DNA of 12,348 bases from Ghiorsea sp. (GTDB taxonomy: Bacteria > Pseudomonadota > Zetaproteobacteria > Mariprofundales > Mariprofundaceae). The notes beneath the pieces are model-generated. The model was not told the origin of the DNA and ran no database searches. It was given only the letters and a program-made list of their open reading frames with translations. How positions within the stretch are numbered: position 1 is the first letter of the stretch; every line of letters begins with the position of its first letter. Where the stretch lies: NCBI GenBank assembly GCA_027019685.1, contig JALUWH010000142.1, forward strand, positions 1 through 12,348. Reading direction: 5' to 3'. Below are positions 6,174-12,348 of the stretch, one piece after another. The translations under genes and the position numbers were made by a program.

Positions 6174-6995
6174 ATGAGCATAACATTGCAGGAAACATTT
6201 GACCGCTTCCTCCTTGATTTACAAAAACAAGATCACGTCGAACCTGAAAACATACGCAAAGCTGAACAAACCTTTCAGTTTTTCAGTGAGTATTTGGTTT
6301 ATTATTCTGATTTGTTTCAATCTGAAGACATGGAAGAAGAAGTTTCTGCACAAGCTTGGGAAGAATCTTTGGACAGCTTTATCAATAAACTTATGCAAGG
6401 TGAACATCAAGAAGATGCAACCCTCTCCTTAGACGAGCTTCCCTTAGAGCGTATTACAAGTGAATACCTTCGAGACTTTATTGCTTGGCATTTGCTACGC
6501 GAACCTTCAACCAACTCACTTATGGTGCAAGAATGCACTGAAATTTTATTAAACTGGTTACAGTTCACGCACCAACACCATTGGATGGACGACAAAACAT
6601 TTGAGTCCAGCAAACTTGTTTTACAAGACACCCTACCTGATGCAAAACGCGCTGCTATTGCTGCCCATTTACTTTTGTATCATATCCGTTTGGGCGGTGG
6701 TGTATCACCACGGTTACGTGGCACACGGTTTTCATCTTTTAAAGAAGGACATGCTCGTATTGCACAAATCAACACCAACCAACTATGGTTATCTTTTGAT
6801 AGTGAGCCTGACAAACTGATTGGTCCGATTACTTTACCTGATGCTATTTTGCAGCAGCTTCGCGAGGGTGATGTGATTGATATTGAGTTAGGTCTGCGTG
6901 ATAATGTATGGAACATTGTTGATGTTGGCCCTGTATATCCTGCCGTTGTTTATGTTGCTGCAGAAGAAATGACCTTGCCTGATAAACTTACATGA
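6174..6995 (+). CDS. Unrecognised soluble protein, helical N-terminus and beta-rich C-terminus
   Basis: I do not recognise this 273-residue protein. It has no signal peptide, no membrane segment and is acidic in its first half. Residues 1-170 look almost wholly helical, in two blocks: TFDRFLLDLQ to VYYSDLF (8-47), and EYLRDFIAWHLL to NWLQFTHQHHWMD (97-139). The second block loosely recalls the SAM-like core-binding domain of tyrosine recombinases, but no catalytic domain follows. Residues 188-262 look like a small beta-barrel (FKEGHARIAQI, LWLSF, GPITLPD, REGDVIDIELG, WNIVDVGPVYP). The two halves are joined by a Gly/Arg-rich segment (RLGGGVSPRLRGTRF, 172-186) that could touch nucleic acid. 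ATG 6174 follows GAGGA (6163-6167) at 6 nt. It is divergent from efp, with 124 bp between starts, and codon use looks like its neighbours. The gene is real; its function is unknown. Confidence 0.8.
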   Translation: MSITLQETFDRFLLDLQKQDHVEPENIRKAEQTFQFFSEYLVYYSDLFQSEDMEEEVSAQAWEESLDSFINKLMQGEHQEDATLSLDELPLERITSEYLRDFIAWHLLREPSTNSLMVQECTEILLNWLQFTHQHHWMDDKTFESSKLVLQDTLPDAKRAAIAAHLLLYHIRLGGGVSPRLRGTRFSSFKEGHARIAQINTNQLWLSFDSEPDKLIGPITLPDAILQQLREGDVIDIELGLRDNVWNIVDVGPVYPAVVYVAAEEMTLPDKLT

Positions 6996-7023
6996 ATTTA
7001 TTTTAATAAAACCTTGAAGATAT

Positions 7024-7054
7024 TTTCATCTATGGCACGGTAGCGCCCATGAAA
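7024..7054 (+). other. Possible RNA hairpin in the leader of the histidine kinase gene
   Basis: TTTCAT (7024-7029) pairs perfectly with ATGAAA (7049-7054), and inside it GGC (7034-7036) pairs with GCC (7045-7047), leaving an 8-nt loop and an asymmetric internal loop. The structure ends just before the AGGAAAGAG ribosome region of the TTG-initiated kinase gene. No U-run follows, so it is not an intrinsic terminator. It does not match any riboswitch I know; it may be chance. Confidence 0.25.
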
Positions 7055-7076
7055 GCCTTGTTAGGAAAGAGATAGT

Positions 7077-9251
7077 TTGACGACAGAAATATCGCAAGAT
7101 ATTCATCAAGAACAAGTCTCACTATTGTATAGTAATATACCCAGCACCCTCATTGCTAGTATTGCCTCAGGTTTTGTGCTTATCGTTGTACAATGGCCCG
7201 TCATCCAGCATACAACTTTAATCCTTTGGTTCGCCTTTCTTTGCCTGTCTTTACTGCTCCGAATGCTTATTTACAAACACTTTCCAAAAGAGCAAATCCA
7301 AAAAAATGATGTGCAACGCTGGGAAAACTATTTGCTTATTGCCGGGATACCTTCTTTTATCTGTTGGGGTGCAGCAGGTATTTTCTTATTCCCAAACAAT
7401 CAACCACTGTACCAAGCCGCAACCCTTTTAATTCTTGCAGGCATCGGCGCTGGTGGCACTAACTCCTTAAGTGCGCAACCCAAATTTGTTTATGTTTTTT
7501 TACCACTCATCCTCATGCCAGCATGTATCATGCTATTTTTGGAGCAGTCCCGCGTTGCGACTGCATTAGCAATCGTATATATATTATATGCTTTATTTTT
7601 AATCTACAACGCACTGTCTGACTATAAATCTCACCTTACAAACATTCGTTTACGCATACAAAGCAAACATCATGAAGCAAATATGTATCAAGCTAAGAAA
7701 CGAATGCGTATTAATGAAGCTAGACTTATGGAAGCAGAGAAAATAGCACACATGGGCTGCTGGGAATGGGATATAACATCCAACGATATGTATTGGTCTA
7801 AAGAAACTTTTCATATATTTGAAGCTGAACCCAAACAGTTACGACCTACACTAGACACTTTCCTTGCTTACATTCACCCCAAGCAAAAAGAACAAGTTCA
7901 AACAGCGTTCCAACACATTGTTAACCAGCAACAAATGTGCAGTAAGGAAATATTTCAACTTCAAACAGAAATAAATTCAACCAAAACTGTACGCTGCATT
8001 GCCAAGCCCGTCTTAGATAAAACAGGTCGTGTGGTTCGTATCATAGGTATGATTCAAGATATATCAGAGCAAGTTGCGCTTGAAGAGCAACTGATTCAAG
8101 CACAAAAGTTAGAGTCCATCGGTGTGCTTGCTGGTGGCATTGCCCATGATTTTAATAATATGTTAGGTAGTTTGCTTGGGCAAACCTACCTTGCCCGTAA
8201 AGAAACCCAAGGTAATACCCAGCTTTTAACGCGACTTGAAAATATTGAGCGCATCAGCAACCGTGCAGCACAAGTAGTGCAGCATTTATTGATTTTTGCT
8301 CGCAAAGATAACACGCAACGACAAAACTTTGATATCACAAGTTTTATGCGTGAAACAACACATCTAAATGCTGCAGCCGTACCTGACAATATTATACTGC
8401 ATCAGGAATTAGAAAGCAGTGCCTTGCATATTCAAGGTGACTCTACCCAAATTCAACAAATTATACTTCATCTATTAAACAATGCTGTACATGCCTTACA
8501 AAAAACAAAGAACCCAAGTATTCACTTGCGGTTAGAGCTTTTTATACCTGATATCATGTTTCAACAACAACATAAAGTGGGTGACACACCACTTGCCCAC
8601 CTATCAGTTCAAGATAATGGCTGTGGCATCAACACAGATAAAACCAAACACATCTTTGAACCCTTTTACACTACCAAAGGCGTTGGTGAGGGTACAGGAC
8701 TTGGGCTTGCCATGGTTTATGGCGCAATACAAAGCCATCACGGTATTATTGAAGTGGATAGCCGTTTAGGGCAAGGCACAACCTTCCATATGTATTTACC
8801 CATCACGCACGTCGAACAAGATGCGATGGAACAAAGCAGTAGTTTACAAAACCTCACCGCATACACCCATAAAAGTGAAACTATTTTACTGGTCGATGAT
8901 GAAGAAATTCTTAGACAGTCTCTGGAGGAAGCATTACAAAGCCTAGGTTATACTGTAATCGTTGCTAAGGATGGACAACAGGCTGTGGATAGCTTCCGTC
9001 AACACCAAGAAAAGATTGCCCTTGTTCTCTCTGATATTGTGATGCCCAATATGAATGGACATGAAGCTGCACAGCATATACGCGCAATGAACCCTGATAT
9101 ACCATATATATTTATGAGTGGTTATGACTCATCACAATTTTCCCAAAAAGCTGAGCTTGATAATAGTATTCTAATCAAGAAACCAATGCGTATCCATAAA
9201 CTACATCATTATATACGCCAATTGATTGATACACCAACAAACAACACATAA
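7077..9251 (+). CDS. Hybrid sensor histidine kinase / response regulator (6TM-PAS-HisKA-HATPase-REC)
   Basis: This is a 724-residue membrane sensor of the hybrid two-component type. About six hydrophobic segments lie within residues 22-180, with RWENYLLIAGIPSFICWGAAG and LAGIGAGGTNSLSAQP resembling a 6TM input region shared with other bacterial sensor proteins. A probable coiled coil (185-225) leads to a PAS domain (about 226-335, GCWEWDITSNDMYWS). The HisKA H-box has GGIAHDFNN with phospho-acceptor His357. The ATPase domain has the N box LLNNAVHAL (about 467), DNGCGI (513), FEPFYTTKG and GTGLGLAM. A C-terminal receiver (602-718) has Asp607/608, phospho-acceptor Asp653 (LSDIVMPN), Ser681 and Lys702. 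All catalytic residues are present. No Hpt domain or partner regulator is nearby, so its output is unknown. The start is TTG 7077 after AGGAAAGAG; no ATG suits. The flagellar operon follows 159 bp downstream, but a functional link is unproven. Confidence 0.92.
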   Translation: MTTEISQDIHQEQVSLLYSNIPSTLIASIASGFVLIVVQWPVIQHTTLILWFAFLCLSLLLRMLIYKHFPKEQIQKNDVQRWENYLLIAGIPSFICWGAAGIFLFPNNQPLYQAATLLILAGIGAGGTNSLSAQPKFVYVFLPLILMPACIMLFLEQSRVATALAIVYILYALFLIYNALSDYKSHLTNIRLRIQSKHHEANMYQAKKRMRINEARLMEAEKIAHMGCWEWDITSNDMYWSKETFHIFEAEPKQLRPTLDTFLAYIHPKQKEQVQTAFQHIVNQQQMCSKEIFQLQTEINSTKTVRCIAKPVLDKTGRVVRIIGMIQDISEQVALEEQLIQAQKLESIGVLAGGIAHDFNNMLGSLLGQTYLARKETQGNTQLLTRLENIERISNRAAQVVQHLLIFARKDNTQRQNFDITSFMRETTHLNAAAVPDNIILHQELESSALHIQGDSTQIQQIILHLLNNAVHALQKTKNPSIHLRLELFIPDIMFQQQHKVGDTPLAHLSVQDNGCGINTDKTKHIFEPFYTTKGVGEGTGLGLAMVYGAIQSHHGIIEVDSRLGQGTTFHMYLPITHVEQDAMEQSSSLQNLTAYTHKSETILLVDDEEILRQSLEEALQSLGYTVIVAKDGQQAVDSFRQHQEKIALVLSDIVMPNMNGHEAAQHIRAMNPDIPYIFMSGYDSSQFSQKAELDNSILIKKPMRIHKLHHYIRQLIDTPTNNT

Positions 9252-9268
9252 GCGGAAAAAAATTCCCT

Positions 9269-9293
9269 GCCTTCGGTTATTCATGCCGAAAGC
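9269..9293. repeat. Inverted repeat upstream of the flagellar promoter
   Basis: TTCGG (9272-9276) and CCGAA (9286-9290) are perfect complements around a 9-nt loop. GC pairs at 9269-9270 and 9292-9293 extend the stem after one mismatch. It starts 17 nt after the kinase stop, but no T-run follows on the plus strand, so it is a poor terminator. Its centre is about 97 bp upstream of the predicted sigma-54 start, a normal place for an enhancer-binding-protein site. Either role is tentative. Confidence 0.35.
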
Positions 9294-9315
9294 CTGACAA
9301 CAACAAAAACAAAAA

Positions 9316-9345
9316 CACTTAAAAAACAATCACTTAAAAAACAAT
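9316..9345. repeat. Tandem 15-bp direct repeat, two perfect copies
   Basis: CACTTAAAAAACAAT occurs twice head to tail (9316-9330 and 9331-9345), after a run of similar A-tracts from about 9303. It ends 7 bp before the GG of the -24 element. The A-tracts may bend DNA between an upstream activator and the sigma-54 promoter; the copies may equally be a slippage duplication. Confidence 0.7.
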
Positions 9346-9351
9346 CAACCT

Positions 9352-9367
9352 TGGCATCAAACATGCT
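9352..9367 (+). promoter_or_regulatory. Sigma-54 (-24/-12) promoter of the flg operon
   Basis: TGGCAT (9352-9357) and ATGCT (9363-9367) fit the RpoN consensus TGGCAC-N5-TTGCW, with the required GG (9353-9354) and GC (9365-9366) exactly 10 bp apart. Transcription would start near 9377-9378, giving a leader of about 33 nt before flgF. Sigma-54 control of rod and ring genes through a FlrC/FleR-type activator is well known in polarly flagellated bacteria. Confidence 0.7.
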
Positions 9368-9410
9368 TTTTCTTCCATACACAGTTTCAATCGTGCCCTA
9401 GGAGAAAAAT

Positions 9411-10154
9411 ATGCAACGTGGTTTCTTTATTTCAGGTGTCGCAAGTACTATGGCTGAAAACCGCCTAGACAATATCACGCATAATCTCGCCAACGTAAAC
9501 ACTACAGGCTACAAAGCATCCCGCTCATCTTTCAAAACTGTTTTATCCAATAACTTAATGGCAACAGGCAACAAAGAAAAAACACCTGCATCTTATTTAA
9601 GCATGGGGTCACAATATATTGATACCAAAGCAGGAACCATCAAACAAACCAGCAATGCCTTAGACTTTGCTATCCTTGCCGAAGGCTATTTCCAAGTCGA
9701 ACAGCCTGATGGCAACGTCGCTTTAACACGAGCAGGCAACTTTCGCCTTGATGCAGATAGCAACCTAATTACCCAAGGCGGCTTGCCTGTTCTTGATGAC
9801 TCAGGCGTACCCATCACTTTACCCAGTGGTGAAATCACAGGCACCAATGGCGGAGCGATTTATGTTAATAACCAACAAGTTGCACAACTGGCTTTGGTCA
9901 AAGTGATTGATGATAAACAACTGCAACAAAAAGAAGGCACGCTTTTACTCACTGATGATGCCAACATGGAATCAGCTGTGGGTGAAGTTGTTGTGCAGCA
10001 CGGTGCACTTGAAGGCTCTAACGTCAATTCAGTGCTCGCTATGACTGAAATGGTCGCCACCTTAAGAGCATACGAATCAACAATGAAAGTTGTTGAACAA
10101 TACAATCAACTGGCTGGGCAACTTAGCTCAAATGTCGGAAAAATATCAGGTTAA
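9411..10154 (+). CDS. flgF: Flagellar proximal rod protein FlgF
   Basis: FlgF is a periplasmic subunit of the flagellar rod, exported through the flagellar type III apparatus and lying between FlgB/FlgC and the distal rod FlgG. This copy has 247 residues (E. coli 251). The N-terminus has the rod/hook signature (MAENRLDNITHNLANVNTTGYK, about 14-35, shown only to mark it), and the C-terminus has the matching coiled-coil segment ALEGSNVNSVLAMTEMVATL to KVVEQYNQLAGQ. The centre contains LDFAILAEGYFQVEQPDG and LTRAGNFRLD, as in FlgF/FlgG proteins. It lacks the FlgG-specific insertion, which separates it from the next gene. ATG 9411 follows AGGAG (9400-9404) at 6 nt. It is the first gene of the operon after the sigma-54 promoter and is followed by flgG after 13 nt. 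Confidence 0.94.
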   Translation: MQRGFFISGVASTMAENRLDNITHNLANVNTTGYKASRSSFKTVLSNNLMATGNKEKTPASYLSMGSQYIDTKAGTIKQTSNALDFAILAEGYFQVEQPDGNVALTRAGNFRLDADSNLITQGGLPVLDDSGVPITLPSGEITGTNGGAIYVNNQQVAQLALVKVIDDKQLQQKEGTLLLTDDANMESAVGEVVVQHGALEGSNVNSVLAMTEMVATLRAYESTMKVVEQYNQLAGQLSSNVGKISG

Positions 10155-10167
10155 GAGGTAAACTATT

Positions 10168-10956
10168 ATGATGCGTTCACTATGGACAGCCGCAACAGGC
10201 ATGGCAGCACAAACCACCAACGTTGATGTGATTTCTAACAACCTTGCCAATGTTAATACCGCAGGTTTTAAGCGTGGCAGGGCCAACTTTCAAGATTTGA
10301 TGTATCAGCAAGTTAAAGCACCCGGCGCAGAATCTAGCGCTGCTGGTACCCAGCTACCTTCGGGTATTCAAGTTGGTCTTGGCGTACAAACAGCAAGTAT
10401 CGAATATGTGTTTTCTGAGGGTAGCTTTCAACAAACCAGCAATCCTCTAGACATTGCCATTCAAGGCAAAGGTTTCTTTCAGGTTTTATTGCCCAATGGT
10501 GAAACAGGGTTTACACGCTCAGGCTCGTTTAATCGTGATGCACAGGGAACATTGGTAACATCCAGTGGCAACCCCATACAACCCACCATCAGTATCCCTG
10601 CCGATACAATAAGCATTCATGTTGGGCAAGATGGTACTGTATCTGTAGAGCAACCAGGCTCTTTATCTACTGTTGTTGGTCAAATTCAAACCGTGGACTT
10701 CAGTAATCCCGCAGGTTTATCGCATTTAGGCAACTCTATTTTTCAAGCCACCAACTCTTCAGGGCAACCGCTTACTGGCAACCCTGGTGAAAATGGTTTT
10801 GGTGGTTTGGGTCAAGGTATGCTGGAGATGTCCAATGTGAATATGGTTGAGGAAATGGTCAATCTGATTGCAGGACAACGTGCATACGAAATGAACTCCA
10901 AATCCGTACAAGCTGCTGATGAAATGTTACAAACAGCCAATGGTTTGAAACGTTAA
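10168..10956 (+). CDS. flgG: Flagellar distal rod protein FlgG
   Basis: FlgG forms the distal rod that crosses the P and L rings and carries the hook. With 262 residues it matches E. coli FlgG (260). It begins MMRSLWTAATGMAAQ and has VDVISNNLANVNTAGFKRGR, the usual rod motif. The segment YQQVKAPGAESSAAGTQLPS (46-65) is the FlgG-specific stretch known to make the rod stiff and straight rather than hook-like, and it distinguishes FlgG from FlgF and FlgE. The C-terminus (LEMSNVNMVEEMVNLIAGQR to QTANGLKR) is the conserved export and assembly helix. ATG 10168 lies 9 nt after AGAGG; the second ATG at 10171 is less well spaced. The flgF stop is 13 nt upstream and flgA starts 1 nt after the flgG stop. 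Confidence 0.96.
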   Translation: MMRSLWTAATGMAAQTTNVDVISNNLANVNTAGFKRGRANFQDLMYQQVKAPGAESSAAGTQLPSGIQVGLGVQTASIEYVFSEGSFQQTSNPLDIAIQGKGFFQVLLPNGETGFTRSGSFNRDAQGTLVTSSGNPIQPTISIPADTISIHVGQDGTVSVEQPGSLSTVVGQIQTVDFSNPAGLSHLGNSIFQATNSSGQPLTGNPGENGFGGLGQGMLEMSNVNMVEEMVNLIAGQRAYEMNSKSVQAADEMLQTANGLKR

Positions 10957-10957
10957 T

Positions 10958-11656
10958 ATGAAAACGTTAGCTACTTTCTTCGTTATGTTGTTCATGACGC
11001 AGGGGTTACAGGCTGCTACCCCTGTACAACCCAGCATCAACATCGAACTACAAAAGTCGCTAACGGCATTTTTTGCCGCCCAACCCAAGGCAAATGGTGC
11101 CATTGCCAAACTTGTCAAAGTTCAACATTGGCCAAACATTCAAGGAAGCGTGCGTTGGTCTTTACCCAACTTGCGTTTTTTACCCAAACGTGTGTCTTTA
11201 ATTGCCGAGCAGGGGCATGGGAAAAGCCTAAGAAGATGGTATGTATCCACCCAAGTTCGCTGGGTTCGTCAAGTTGTCACAATGAAGCATGATATTTCGG
11301 CACGAACCGTGCTAGATAGAAGTATGTTACAAAAAGAATGGAAAGACATTGCAGGTTTACGCGGACAAACTTGGACAGACATCAATGATGTTATCGGTTT
11401 AAAAACACTACGCAATATGCGTAAAAATGATGTGGTGGTATCCAGTATTGTCAAACGCCCACCTCTCATCAAACGTGGTGACCATGTCACCATTTTGGTT
11501 AAAACAGCAGGTATTCAAGTGCGCGCTGAAGGTATTGCCCTTAAATCAGGCAGCCGTGGTGATCGAATGTTGGTGCAAAACATTCGCAGTAAACAAACGC
11601 TACAAAGTATTGTGCAAGATGCACATACCGTCTCCATTACAATGGGAGGTGCATAA
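10958..11656 (+). CDS. flgA: P-ring assembly chaperone FlgA
   Basis: FlgA is a periplasmic chaperone needed for polymerising FlgI into the P ring around the rod. This copy has 232 residues (E. coli 219). A Sec signal peptide (MKTLATFFVMLFMTQGLQA) is cut at about residue 19. A diverged N-terminal half (20-105) is followed by a SAF domain (about 108-170: TMKHDISARTVLDRSMLQ and GLKTLRNMRKNDVVVSSIVK) and the conserved C-terminal barrel VTILVKTAGIQVRAEGIALKSGSRGDRMLVQNIRSKQ, quoted here only by its ends: VTILVKTAG and GSRGDRMLVQN. ATG 10958 is 1 nt after the flgG stop (TAA-T-ATG) and has only a weak ribosome site, so it probably relies on coupled translation. Its stop shares one base with the flgH start. 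Placement between flgG and flgH differs from enteric bacteria. Confidence 0.92.
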   Translation: MKTLATFFVMLFMTQGLQAATPVQPSINIELQKSLTAFFAAQPKANGAIAKLVKVQHWPNIQGSVRWSLPNLRFLPKRVSLIAEQGHGKSLRRWYVSTQVRWVRQVVTMKHDISARTVLDRSMLQKEWKDIAGLRGQTWTDINDVIGLKTLRNMRKNDVVVSSIVKRPPLIKRGDHVTILVKTAGIQVRAEGIALKSGSRGDRMLVQNIRSKQTLQSIVQDAHTVSITMGGA

Positions 11657-12339
11657 TGCAAAAAAACATCATCGCTTTATTGTGCCTATTAGCACTACAA
11701 GCTTGTACAGCAACCAAAGCGCAAGTCACAGAAGATGTAAATAAACCTATTGTTGATCAGGCTCTGCAAACCACCGAGCGTCATCAAAGTCATACTGGCT
11801 CATTATGGAACAATAGTGGCTCAACCATGTTTACCGACCCCAAAGCCCATAGGGTAGGTGATTTGGTCATGGTATTGGTTCAAGAAAATGCCAGTGCCAC
11901 TCGCACACTTGGCACGAAAAAAAGTAGGAAATCACAACATAAATCTAGCCTTAGTGCTTTGTTCGGTCTGGAAAAAAGCATTGCCCCCAATTTTGACCCC
12001 AAAGTGGCCATGGATACCAGCAATGATAAAAGCTTTGCTGGCAGTGGCGAAACAACCAATACAGATTCACTCATTGCTTCAGTAACCTCTGTCGTCACAG
12101 AAGTTTACCCCAATGGTAATATGAAAATTATTGGTCGCCGCCAAGTAACCATCAATCAGCAACCTCAAGAGTTAACATTTACAGGTATTGTTCGTCCTTC
12201 TGATATTTCAGCGAACAATACCATTTTATCAGCACAAGTTGCCCAAGCACATATCAGCTATGGTGGCGGCGGTTCATTGGCTGCAATGTCGGATGAAGGT
12301 TGGTTAGGGCAAACCTTGGATTTCATATGGCCATTTTAA
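11656..12339 (+). CDS. flgH: Flagellar L-ring lipoprotein FlgH
   Basis: FlgH is the outer-membrane lipoprotein that polymerises into the L ring around the distal rod. It has 227 residues (E. coli 232). The signal sequence ends in the lipobox LQAC with the acylated Cys17; Gln at -2 is less usual but tolerated. Family features include SGSTMFTDPKAHRVGD, the beta core VMVLVQENASATR, a Lys/Ser-rich variable segment, and the C-terminal half YPNGNMKIIGRRQVTINQQ, TFTGIVRPSDIS, NTILSAQVAQAHISYGGGGS and GWLGQTLDFIWPF. ATG 11656 overlaps the flgA stop by one base (TAATG) and follows GGAGG (11645-11649) at 6 nt, so the two genes are translationally linked. A ribosome site for the next gene starts straight after the stop. 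Confidence 0.95.
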   Translation: MQKNIIALLCLLALQACTATKAQVTEDVNKPIVDQALQTTERHQSHTGSLWNNSGSTMFTDPKAHRVGDLVMVLVQENASATRTLGTKKSRKSQHKSSLSALFGLEKSIAPNFDPKVAMDTSNDKSFAGSGETTNTDSLIASVTSVVTEVYPNGNMKIIGRRQVTINQQPQELTFTGIVRPSDISANNTILSAQVAQAHISYGGGGSLAAMSDEGWLGQTLDFIWPF

Positions 12340-12343
12340 AGGA
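12338..12343 (+). promoter_or_regulatory. Ribosome binding site for the next gene of the flg operon
   Basis: AAAGGA overlaps the flgH stop and precedes a start codon that must lie beyond the right edge. Synteny suggests flgI (P-ring protein), the client of FlgA, but no coding sequence is visible. Confidence 0.5.
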
Positions 12344-12348
12344 AAACA

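Noticed and set aside
6219..6916. Short open frames on both strands inside the unknown gene
   Set aside because: They overlap a longer frame with a good ribosome site and folded-looking domains; their translations look random.
9269..9293. Stem-loop after the kinase gene as a rho-independent terminator
   Set aside because: The plus strand continues with AGCCTGACAACAAC and no T-run. A T-run exists only in the minus direction, where no gene ends.
1..12348. Mobile element, CRISPR array, tRNA or rRNA, toxin-antitoxin or phage-defence genes
   Set aside because: No repeat-spacer pattern, transposase or integrase catalytic motif, tRNA-like cloverleaf, or defence-type domain was seen; all larger frames are housekeeping, efflux, respiratory, signalling or flagellar, plus one unknown.

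Overview
This AT-rich window carries eleven protein-coding genes and no RNA genes, insertion sequences, integrases or CRISPR arrays. It looks like ordinary chromosome of a motile, respiring Gram-negative bacterium: it encodes an outer-membrane efflux channel, periplasmic cytochrome c, and the FlgA/FlgH proteins of a flagellum with P and L rings. The order flgF-flgG-flgA-flgH, with flgA between flgG and flgH, differs from the enteric arrangement, where flgA lies apart next to flgM. It is typical of alphaproteobacteria and some deeper proteobacterial branches. I infer a proteobacterium outside the enteric gammaproteobacteria, possibly an aquatic or zetaproteobacterial-type lineage, with low confidence.

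Positions 1-4171 form an efflux module. An RND permease (minus strand, cut by the left edge) overlaps by 4 bp with an upstream TolC-type outer-membrane channel gene. A MarR-family repressor gene is divergent. The roughly 130 bp between the two coding regions hold a perfect 9-bp inverted repeat plus a second site with the same TTGA-N5-TCAA geometry, placed over predicted promoters in both directions. The natural reading is one repressor shutting off both its own gene and the pump. No membrane-fusion protein is seen between channel and permease.

Positions 4189-5404 (minus strand) encode a small electron-transfer pair: a periplasmic dihaem cytochrome c of the DHC type and a membrane cytochrome b561-like protein. 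A textbook CRP-type palindrome sits at about -41 from a predicted promoter for this pair. Positions 5489-6049 (minus) encode translation elongation factor P, and divergent from it is an unrecognised two-part soluble protein (6174-6995).

Positions 7077-9251 encode an orphan hybrid histidine kinase with six predicted membrane segments, PAS, kinase and receiver domains. From 9411 to the right edge runs a flagellar operon (flgF, flgG, flgA, flgH) for the rod, the P-ring chaperone and the L-ring. It is preceded by a good sigma-54 (-24/-12) promoter, and a ribosome binding site for another gene (expected flgI) begins at the edge.

Nothing here amounts to a clearly new biological system. The best leads are the divergent MarR control region with a predicted leaderless marR transcript, the CRP-type site in front of the cytochrome pair, and the unknown protein beside efp.
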